Assembly (NCBI GenBank): GCA_030522415.1
Contig: CM060108.1
Coordinates: 36,080,756 to 36,144,755 of the forward strand
Origin: Channallabes apus
Lineage: Eukaryota > Chordata > Actinopteri > Siluriformes > Clariidae
DNA length: 64,000 nt
Direction: 5' to 3'
Of this stretch, positions 54,482 to 64,000 are shown piece by piece. The position numbers and the translations under genes were made by a program. Under the pieces are notes generated by a model. It saw only the letters and a program-made list of their open reading frames with translations. It was not told the DNA's origin and did not search any database. The first letter of the stretch is position 1; every line of letters starts with the position of its first letter.

Positions 54482-55315
54482 TGTCAAGACCCCGGTCTGA
54501 TCATTGAGTTAAATCTTTTTTCTTTTCTCCTTTCCTCTCTCCCAGTGTTTACATGTCTATTCTAGCACATGGTGTTTGTTTTGATCCTTCGCCATGTGCT
54601 CGTGTCTGTGACATCACCACCATCCCTCCCACTTCCTCCTTATCACTCTATCAAGATGATTTCACTCACCTGTTCCCCTCGTTTTCGTTGTAATCAGTCA
54701 CCCTATTTATTCCCTCTTGTCCATCGTCCTGTGTCAGATCGTTGTCCCATGTCGCTAGCTGTATCGCCTGTCCGTTTCTTGTTCTGTCTAGTCCTGTATG
54801 TAGAGTTTATTTTTGGCTCCAAGCCAGTATCCGTCGGTCCTGTTTTCCACCTATTTTCCCCCCCCTCTCTCCCGTGGTTTTTTGTCCTTTTGCACCCAGG
54901 CGGGATCCTGTTTTTCTTTTCTTAATTTGCACTGCAGTCTCCCGTCCCGAAGCCGGCCGGCTCTTGCTCTTCTTCGCGGCCGTGCAGTTCAGCGGACTTC
55001 GGTCCTATCGCCCCCTGCTGGCCGCCCAAGGAACTACAGCCTCGTCTCCTGGTTAAGGCCCTTTTTCTCTACGGAGTGGTTTTTGTTTTTTCCCCTTTTG
55101 GGACGTTGGCGCTCCTGGGTTTTGCTTTAAAGAAAAGGAGAAGAAAAGAAGAAAGCAGTGCAGCTTGTTCCTGATCTTATTTTTGTACTTTTATTTATTT
55201 ATTTATTTATTTATTTATTTGTTTTTTTTCCCTTTTCTGTCTGAGTCAAGGCATATCTGCAACCAATAAAATCTTGAAGGAGACCTGCACTTGTGTCCGT
55301 TCTGATTCCCTAACA
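54482..55315 (+). repeat. 3' LTR of gypsy element 2
   Basis: One C shorter than the 5' LTR near 54858. It supplies AATAAA at 55265-55270 for the end of the transcript. Confidence 0.95.
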
Positions 55316-55320
55316 GTATG

Positions 55321-57126
55321 TGCGTGTGTATCAAAATAAAGACCACGCACGAAATCTTGGTTGCAAGAATATTTATTTATAATAAGTTTATTATTTTCTT
55401 TGTTGCGTCCCTTGACCCTAGACCGGGGGTCGTAACAAAGATACACAACAAATATATAAGAAAATAGAAATATTTATTAAAAAGGAGCATGTAACAGGAA
55501 CAGAAGCAGACAGATGATTTGTAAAAGGAAAAGTCTTTTTACCATGTTGGCACTTGGAGTGCATGTGATGGCAGCACAAATGACAGCACACTGAGTTGTC
55601 AGTGGCAATGCAATAGCACGATGAAGTGCAGAACTCATGCATAGTTCATAGAGACATCTATAGACATCTCACACTGTGATTGATACTTTAAGTGGCTATG
55701 CTTCATTCTCTAAGCTTGAGATCCACTTTGGTGGAGAGTACTAATAACCCACCAGAACATCTGTAAATCATAGTGGTATTCAGGAAGGTGAATTTGCTGC
55801 AGGGTGATGTTAAAATATTTGTTTATACTAAATTTGGATACACTGTTTGAATGTATGTACAGTATAGTATAGTTGCCCAAGTGAGAGCTCTTGGGCTTAA
55901 TTAAAATGCACAGACATCATGGACTTATAGAAATGCATACTGGCTGCACTGGCGACTGCAAAAGCACTAAAAGTGAAAGTAATGCCTCTTATATAAATGC
56001 ATATGGTCTCTCTACTGGCACAGGTTCATCAAAGAGGCACAGATGAAACTGAAAAGTTGATCACTGTGCACTGATTCCAACCTTTTTCTACTCCCTGTGA
56101 AGCCCTCCCAAGTCCTTAAATCAGTTTGTTTGACAATTTTATTAAGGCTGCCGTCATCCCTGTTACTTGTGCAGATTTTAATACCACACTTTTCCCTCGC
56201 AGTCAAAATATTTTGACAGCAGTGAACAGCCAGCCCTTTTAGCGATGACCTTCTGTGGATTGTCCTTCTTGTGGAGGGTGTTGACAATCATCTTGTGGTC
56301 AAGTCAGCAAGTCTGTACGAGTATGAACGTCACTGAGAGATACATTGTCCTTATCCTTTATCAGTAGAAATTGAATCAAAGGCAGGCTTAAATATTTTTT
56401 ATATCTTTATATTTTTGTAAGCCAAAATGATCAAAATTAAAGCAGAAATGACAAGAAATATATACATGTAATGAATCAAGAATATACAAGAGTTTCATTT
56501 CTTTTAATTTACTTACAAAAAGTCATTTTTATTTCATGATATTCATGGTTTTTTTTTTAGATGCACTGTAGTATGCTGCATGTAGAATATCAGTGTCCTC
56601 CCTTCATTTATAATTTTTATTGCACAGTCGCAACATACACTGAGATAACCAAGTATTTTTATTTTTCTATGTGGGAGACAACAGAAGTGTGAAAGAGTGG
56701 AATGATCCCATTGAATATTAATGCAGAATATTCTTGTTTCATCCTAAAGGAAAACGTAGAATAATTAGCAAAATATGCACCAAAATGCACATCCATAATA
56801 ACTAGCAAGTACTGATTACCTGCACAAAAACTGATCTCAGGATTTTTTTTTTCTGCCTAAAATGTTTTTTTAGAGGATATTACGTTGTTGGTCACTGTGT
56901 AGTACTGACCCTGCAGCTCAATCCTGTGTCCTCGTCACTCAGACTTACAGACACGCGCGTACACACTCATACACCGATGAAACCTTGAGCAGTCTTAATG
57001 ACTGACTGGGTCTTGTTGTGCAGAGGGCGGTGATTTCAGAGCACCAGTGTTCGTCAGAACTGCGTCAGAGCCCAATTCAGATGAGACACACACGCGCGCG
57101 CGCACGCACACGTAGAAAGAGCGAGC

Positions 57127-57157
<31 letters not shown>

Positions 57158-57373
57158 GTTGTGTGTGTGTGTGTGTGTGTGTATAACGTCTCAGTCTTAG
57201 CGCAGGGAGCTTCTCCACAGGACGGCTGCTACAAAACCTGTAGCGCAAGAAAAACATTTTTAGAAGGGAAAGTAATTAATTTGGGAAAAGAAAGAAACTA
57301 AACCACAGTTAATCTCGATCTGGCCGCGCTGGATATTTAACCGGCCGTTTCAGCACCTCGAACAGCGACCACA
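55321..57373. other. Intergenic stretch before syt4
   Basis: No coding region is recognised. The last 350 bp turn GC-richer and hold a GA/GT microsatellite. This part is probably the syt4 5' UTR and promoter, but I see no clear TATA box. Confidence 0.45.
57125..57182. repeat. (GA)n and (GT)n microsatellites near syt4 start
   Basis: About 14 GA units, a short spacer and about 12 GT units. They lie roughly 190-250 bp before the syt4 start codon and may fall within its 5' UTR. Confidence 0.9.
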
Positions 57374-60300
57374 ATGGCTCCTGTAAGCGCGGAAGGAGGG
57401 CATGTCGGTGAGTAGCCTGAAGGCAGACTCGGAGATAATGTGTGTTATTTTATAGATGCTCAGAAAAATATGAAACATAAACTATAGGCTGGAGAATCAT
57501 ATATCGTTGTTCCTCCTGAATTATATTGAACTCTTAAGCTAATTACATGGTGCGGGGCTCTGTTTCTGTGCGTGCTTGTGGTTTCACTGACGCGCGATAT
57601 GGCTATAAGTAGATAATGACGTAATTGTTTGGAGCGTACCTATTTGCGGGGTACAATGCATGAATTTGTGTGCAATTGCATATGTGTGGATGTGCGTGTG
57701 TGTGGGTGTGCGCGCGTGTTTTTTTAGTGGTAGTAGGGGATGTCTGATATGGTCCATATGGCAATACATAGATAGTATAATCTAAAAATATTTTTTAAAT
57801 AAATAAAAATGTAAGTAATATTTGTGGACACGTGGTAAATTAGATTTGGAAGAATCCTATGTGCGTGGGGGAGGTGTAGGTGGGTGTGGGTGTGGATGTC
57901 CATGGAGATGCAATTCTATTGAGAGAGACACCCACCATGCAGTAGGAAATTTCCAGAACACTAACCTGTCATTAAGGACTCACCTATGCTTAATGAATGC
58001 TGAGGATCTCCCCACCACAGTATGATACATGGCCGATAATATACAAACAGGATCAATCTCTTGAGAGGTTTTATTCCTGTGAGTGAATGGTATGTTATTT
58101 TCAGAGTGTTGTGGTTTTTCTGAGTCATGCTTCACTACGTCAGTTATGCTGTTGTTATTTATCTGCTAGCTTTGATGCAACAAAAGAGATTGTACAAAAT
58201 ACCATCGTGTACTGTAAAAAGAAAGAGAAAAATAATAGGAGAAGTAACCAAATCTCAGTAAGCACAATCAAATACATCCATAATTGAACAAGTCTGACTT
58301 AATTTCACAAATAAAGAGACATTATCTTCCCTACATTCATCAGGTTATGGTAGAATTAATGGCTTCATTTACAGCAGTTGGCAGACACACATAACCAGAT
58401 CAGCTTCCATTTTTATCTCAGTATACATTTGAGTTAAGAGTTAGTGTTGGGGATTGATCCTGAGATCTTCTGACCTATAGTCTTTCACACACCCATGTTT
58501 CCTTTTTTGACTCTCTGGGACATACAACAAACTACGCTGTATTTCCTGAATAAAAGTAGCAACTTGCTTTGAGGCCTTCCTTAACATGCTTTAAGCTGGC
58601 ATGTGTTTTTATTATTCTTGCTCTTTTTAAGATAAACTAGCTGACATTAATGTGTGTTGTCCTGTTTCCCCTGCAGAGGTCCCATTAAGCGTGGCTGTAG
58701 TCAGCGTCTTTGGTCTTGTCTTCAGTGTTTCTGCATTTGCCTGGATTTGCTGCCAGCGCAAGACCAACAAGAGCAGTGCCAAGACCCCACCATACAAATT
58801 TGTTCACATGCTCAAGGGTGTGGACATTTACCCCGAGAGCTTAAATGGCAAGAAAAAATTTGCTGAAGAGCAAATGGCCGATCCAGCACAGGGAAAGACA
58901 AGCCCAAGTCCCAGCAGTGGGCGCCCAGCACTTCACCTTGACCTGGAAAAACGAGACCTGAATGGCAACTTCACTTTTGTACCACCTGTTGCTCATCCCA
59001 AAGTCCGAAGCTCCCCAGATTTGGACATTTCTTCCCCACACCCTGGCTTGAGCCATGGTGGTTACCAGGAAGATGAAACCTCAGAGAGCAATGTCTCAAG
59101 TCAGACACCCACACCAGCTCTGGACAAGGCTGAGGACAAGGACAGTGGTGGTGTAGGCACACTCTCATTCTCACTTGAGTACAACTTTGAGAAGAAGGCC
59201 TTTATCGTGCATATCAAAGAAGCTCATGGCCTATCTGCTACTGATGAGCAGTCTCTGACCTCTGACCCTTACATAAAGCTCACACTGCTCCCTGAAAAAA
59301 AGCACAAGGTGAAGACACGGGTACTCAGAAAAACCCTGGATCCCGCTTTTGATGAGACCTTCAGCTTTTATGGCATTCCATATACTCGTATCTCTCAGCT
59401 GGCATTACACTTCATGGTATTGAGTTTTGACCGGTTTTCCCGTGATGAGGTAATCGGAGAAACACTCGTACCATTGGCCGATGTCGACCTTGCTGAAGGG
59501 AGGGTCCTAATGAGTCGTGATATCATCAAGAGGAATGTGAGGGTAAGGCCTAGGATTTGATATAATTTAACAAGTATTTACTAACTAAATATGATTTTTT
59601 TATGTTTTTAAAATTGTATTAGCTTGTAAACAACGTCTAGCATATTAAATCTCATGGCAAAACAGTAAGCAAATCTAGGCAATAATTACTTTCAAAGTGA
59701 GATAGTGAGATCAAACCAATGCAAACATGTTTATATGAGCTACCATTTCCACTATTCACTAATTAACCATTAGAATAGCTCAATATTAGGCCTACATGAC
59801 ACAGAGAGCTACAGACACACCCATAAGTCATAAGACACTTAATACTCTGGCTGAGTGTGCTGGGATCAATAAAAAGGTTTATATGTCTGATATATTGAGG
59901 CAAATATGAACCACTGCAGCACAAGCTCTAAATATTCAATTATACTTTTAACATAACAACCTATGTCTCTTATCCACATTGAAGGATGACCACAAAAATA
60001 TTGGCAAGAATCTTAATAAATACATTTGGGTATGAATGATACATAACATATTTAGAGTGTACATGATGTGAATTTTAAACATTAATTTAAATTTAGGATG
60101 TATGATTATTAGCACAAGACTGAAGCACATTTTTTTGAAGATATACAAACCAGGAAACTGGTGTTTTTTTCTAAGGGAAGGATAGCTGATTTCTTTTTCA
60201 GCAGTCGATGATTTATGGGCTGATGGTCTGTCCTAGCACCCACTTGACTATTGATTTAGATCATGCTGATTTTCATGGCTGGATGACTCACATAGTAATG

Positions 60301-61814
60301 CCTGTCACACTCTGTCAAAACAAAGAACAATCGGCAATGTCATGATTTCATCAACATGATTCCTTCATCATGCACAGATAATGAACTTCACTTGAAATAG
60401 TAGGAGAAGTCATTATCTTTTGTTGGTGAAAACAGCTCAAAATAGTTGGATATAACCACTCTTTTTGACTGTAATCACTCACAGAGGTTGAGACACATCC
60501 TGAGTCACTGCCACAGCAGCAAAAGAACCCCTGCTGTTGGTTACCATGGGAATATGTCACCAGATTCACACTTTGTATTTGTTGGATAGACCCAGTTTTT
60601 TATTGTATTTGGTAGGCCATGGAAAGAAAATTTAATGAGATGCTGGGTCACATTCTCAGTGTTTGGAACAGTTTTAGTTTTAGGTGATATATAATGTGCT
60701 GATAGGAATTGTGATATCTGTTCATAGCAGGAAAAAGCATAAAATGACTGCAGATGCACAAAGAAAAGAAGAATATGTCTGGGTAAGTGTTTTGGATTGA
60801 ATATGAATTTAATTTTCAAATCCACCTTTGTTCTCTGTAGAGGAGTGCAGGAAGAGGAGAGCTGCTCCTGTCTCTCTGTTATCAGTCGACCACCAGCACT
60901 CTTACTGTGGTGGTTCTTAAGGCGCGCCACCTGCCCAAGCCAGATCACAATGGTCCCTCAGGTGAGTAAATAAGTAGAATGGTAGAAATGGTAAAAGTAA
61001 ATTATTTTTTTTGTCAGCACAAAAGTAAGCAAGAGTCACAATCATACACTGGTAAACTATGTATGCATTATCAAAAGGGAGCCAGATGAATTTGGGGTAT
61101 TATAGAAATATATGTATATTTAAAAATCTAGTTTTCTGCAATAGCCTCATTGGAGAGAATTTCATAGTGCATGAAGTTTAAAGCATACTTAAACCTCTAT
61201 CAATTATCTAGTAGACATTTTAATAGCATAGAAATAATGTAAATCACACCTTACATGTTCTGTGTATCTCAGTTCCAAACTGTATTTGTATATTGAGCAA
61301 ATCTTTGTGCTCCTGCCCATTTCTTAGACCAGAATAGCTCACAAAGGCATTGTCATGACCTCAAACCAAGCTTTGCTTCTGAACAGCACTCAGTATTTCC
61401 TCTGCATCGACCCAGCTATTGATCTCTGCACTGTAAGATCCAGCCATGCCTCTTTTATTTCTTCTTACTCTCTTTTTGTTTCCTTCCTCTTGTGACTATC
61501 TAGACCCCTATGTGAAAGTGAACCTGTACCAGGGTAAGAAACGTGTATGCAAGAAGAAGACACATGTAAAGAAGTGCACGCCAAACCCTGTCTTCAACGA
61601 GCTCTTTGTCTTTGACGTACCCTCAGAGGAGGGTCTGCGGGACACCAGTGTGGAGCTTCTGCTGCTGGATTCTGATAGAACGGCACGCACGCCTGTCATA
61701 GGTCGCCTCCTCCTAGGCACGTCCTCCCCAGGCACTGCTGGTGAGCACTGGCGCGAGATCTGTGATCATCCACGGCGGCAGATTGCCAAGTGGCATGCGC
61801 TGGCTGAAGACTAG
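57374..61814 (+). CDS. syt4: Synaptotagmin-4
   Basis: The spliced CDS is 57374-57407, 58677-59542, 60841-60961 and 61504-61814, all GT-AG. This gives 1332 nt, 443 aa, slightly longer than the roughly 425 aa of mammalian Syt4. A short lumenal N-terminus is followed by one membrane segment (about residues 14-36, ending AWICCQRK; the Cys pair may be palmitoylated). The Syt4-type linker ([12 protein letters not shown]) is next, then C2A (about 170-295) and C2B (about 310-440, with the WHAL end). C2A loop 3 reads [10 protein letters not shown], with Ser where Ca-binding synaptotagmins have Asp; this is the known Syt4/Syt11 substitution. Syt4 sits on dense-core and other vesicles and tunes exocytosis. 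Syt11 is a close alternative, but the linker and membrane segment favour Syt4. Confidence 0.93.
57408..58676 (+). other. syt4: syt4 intron 1
   Basis: A phase-1 intron between GTGAGT and CCCTGCAG. No nested gene or clear repeat family is seen. Confidence 0.85.
59543..60840 (+). other. syt4: syt4 intron 2
   Basis: A phase-0 intron between GTAAGG and TTCTCTGTAG. It separates C2A from the start of C2B. No nested gene is recognised. Confidence 0.85.
60962..61503 (+). other. syt4: syt4 intron 3
   Basis: A phase-1 intron inside C2B between GTGAGT and TATCTAG. Nothing else is recognised. Confidence 0.85.
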
Positions 61815-64000
61815 CTCATGACACATAACAAATGCTCAAGAACTGTCAGAATGCAAAAGAAATTAGGTGGGACTTTAGGTGGTTAGGGAGCATACCCTAG
61901 AGTGATGTCATCTGTTGGCTATGTAATTACGATGGGGCTTCTTCGGAAGGGAAGGAACCAACTGTATCCAGCCAATCAATGATTCCAAAGACAATCTGCA
62001 ACACAAAGTGATGCTTCTGTTCATACTTCATAGCTAATAGCGAATTGGTCACCACATTGTGCAGTTCCAAATGTCATGTCTATCTCTGTTCGCTGCTCAA
62101 TATCAATATCAATGTAGGGAAAAACAGTGAAAATGGAAACATAAAACAGTTACTCTCAATATATATGTACATATATGTGGATGAACCATATATTTTGTAA
62201 AGGCCTTTTATTTTATCAAATTGCATTCTCTTTTAAAAGATTTATTCTCTTTTTTGTACTCCATTGATGGATTTTGGTTCAGGGTATTTTGCCTGTGTTT
62301 TTGTAAGTTGAAGTGGCCAGTCATATCTCATATTTTACCTATGTGGCGGTTGCCTAAATTAGGCCAACTTTTATGAACGATTGACAGCATGAACTACAGA
62401 TACCTGTTTGTATGTATGGGACCCTTCTGCCTATGTGTGTGTGAGATTATGTATGAGAGTGTGCATTTATGTGTATTCGATTCTGTTTGGAGAGAGCAAT
62501 CTTTACAAGGAGCACAATGGCAGAATGTAATGTACATTAATATAAAATGTCACGTTCAGAGAAAGAGACTGTGCCTCTGAATTATTTCATTCCCAAAGTT
62601 AGCTGTCAAGCATATGGTAGTCATTTTTGTTAACGATAGCTGAAGTAATTGTTTTGATTCAAATTCAAGCATAACCGACCTTTTACTGCCAAAACCCATC
62701 CATGCACTGACTAGGCTAGCAATTAGTACAATGCTAGTGCAAGAAAGGAAGCTTTCTGTATTTAGAGGCAACATGATCAACAGGTGAGTAGACATGGCTT
62801 CTTGATTAGTTACTTGTCAGTAGTTGACATATCTTTTCTCCTGTTTATAGAAACTGGTATGTCCTAGAATTAAAATTTTCCACTGGATGGATATGTTATA
62901 AAAAATATATATATATATAAATGTAAAGAGAAGATTGCCAAATAGTAAATAAAAAATTTTGACTTAAAATTACTGACTACCTATTAAATATCACAATGAT
63001 GAGGTTTGACACATTACTCCATTTCCAGCATCAGATTTTAACAGTAATGAGACAAGAATTTTGAAAAATAGATAGTGCTACTGTGATATGATGTGTCTGG
63101 ATGCTCTCTTTTTCTCTCTCTCTCTCACGCACACCTCTCTCCCATACCTTAGACTCTGTAGCACTAAGATCCTGTTACTACAATCCTTCTCCTTGTTTAA
63201 TGAGGTTGCATATGAACAGCCAGAGAATTTTATTTAAAAAAATTTTTGCAAGCACACAAACACACATACAATCACTCAGCCAAATATATCCCCAGGCTAT
63301 TTTATTTAAAGTTCTGCACCATCACATGAAATATTCATGAACATTCAGATATGCAGCTCACACAGCTTAGTGTACTTAAAACCATGAAAAAAATGCAACA
63401 AAATAGCTTGTTTTAAAATATCTGAAATATTTTTAAAGATCTCTGTACAATTAGGGAGTGTAGGACAATTTTGAACTCTTTTTCAAAGAAATAAAGAGAT
63501 GATAAAGAAGGTGAAGCTACAATAGGGAATGGGCAGTTTAACAGGATGTATATGGAGTCCAGACATATTAACATATTAACACTATTATATAAACAACAAA
63601 TGACTGGGTTTATTCCCCCACCCACCCCTCAAAAAAATAATTACATAAAAATCTTTACATATATCTGCATACGTCCTGAGTGAGTGAAATATTAAATAAA
63701 AAACTGAGGCTGAGACATGGATCCTAAGAGAGGCCTTAAAATTTGTTTTAGATGCCATTATCAAATATGTATTTTAATGGTGGAAAATGCATCATTTTCT
63801 TCTAGGATATGCTTATACAGTAGTATGTGTCTGTTAGGATTGTATTTTTAGCAGTACTCGGGAGTACTCAGAATATCCAGTCAAGGACTCATTTGTGCTG
63901 CAGCCAAAGGCCTTGGAGAATAACTTATTGGGCAATAGAGAGAGGAGGAAAGATAGAGAGCGGACACAAGAAAGATTTTATGGCTTAAGCGTCCAAATGC
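61815..64000. other. syt4 3' UTR and downstream flank
   Basis: No further coding region is recognised. Part of this is the syt4 3' UTR. An AATAAA at 62948-62953 is one possible end, but other A-rich sites exist. A CT-rich tract occurs at about 63104-63126. Confidence 0.45.

Larger units (their letters stand above)
49361..55315 (+). mobile_element. Ty3/gypsy chromovirus-type LTR retrotransposon 2, apparently intact
   Basis: A 5955-bp element has LTRs of 835 bp (49361-50195) and 834 bp (54482-55315). By my reading they differ only by one C in a C-run. The duplication GTATG lies at 49356-49360 and 55316-55320. The gag and pol frames are uninterrupted. A purine tract of 10 G followed by TAC abuts the 3' LTR (54469-54481). 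Everything needed for mobility is visible, and the near-identical LTRs imply a very recent insertion. Confidence 0.97.

Noticed and set aside
57018..57257. Open frames over the GA/GT repeats near syt4
   Set aside because: They arise from simple repeats, which lack stops in several frames.

Overview
The window is nuclear DNA of a ray-finned fish. It has split vertebrate genes with GT-AG introns, long dinucleotide microsatellites, and a dense nest of Tc1, hAT, gypsy, L2, I-type, L1/Tx1-like and Rex1-like elements in teleost style. The L2 3' tails and the mix of Tc1 families would fit an otophysan such as a catfish, but that is a guess. No RNA gene and no CRISPR array was seen.

Two host genes are intact. 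One is a TRIM E3 ligase gene on the minus strand (seven coding exons, 13648 to 8318, 562 aa: RING, B-box, coiled coil, PRY/SPRY). The other is synaptotagmin-4 on the plus strand (four exons, 57374 to 61814, 443 aa). The TRIM gene sits in a decayed family. Two tandem relics lie downstream (1.9-2.5 kb and 2.6-5.3 kb). A fragment of a TRIM 5' end lies in the opposite orientation at 35.2 kb. An ISRE core at 16088, beyond a Tc1 element, suggests interferon control.

Layout: 0-1.9 kb, hAT pieces fused to a truncated Tc1; 1.9-5.3 kb, TRIM relics split by a non-autonomous DNA element; 5.3-8.3 kb, mostly unrecognised with CA repeats; 8.3-16.1 kb, the TRIM gene with a ZBED-type hAT in intron 1 and a Tc1 upstream; 16.2-17.1 kb, LINE debris and satellite; 17.1-22.2 kb, gypsy element 1 (minus, broken); 22.7-33.8 kb, an old I-type LINE cut by an intact L2 LINE (23.2-28.3 kb) and by a Tol2-like hAT that itself holds an L1/Tx1-like end; 33.8-35.2 kb, two Rex1-like LINE ends; 35.3-39.1 kb, a 5'-truncated L2 carrying a Tc1; 40.2-45.5 kb, a hAT end and a TIR element carrying a third L2 end; 47.0-48.3 kb, a Tc1; 49.4-55.3 kb, gypsy element 2 (plus, apparently complete); 57-62 kb, syt4.

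The most notable observations are as follows. (1) Both gypsy elements carry an exact 11-nt complementarity between the site next to the 5' LTR and a sequence in the LTR that lies about 30 nt after a TATA-like box, which is the layout of Tf1-type self-priming. (2) The intact L2 has ORF1 and ORF2 in the same frame, separated by a single UGA, with no AUG before the endonuclease. (3) Exact target-site duplications allow the insertion order to be read at many nests.
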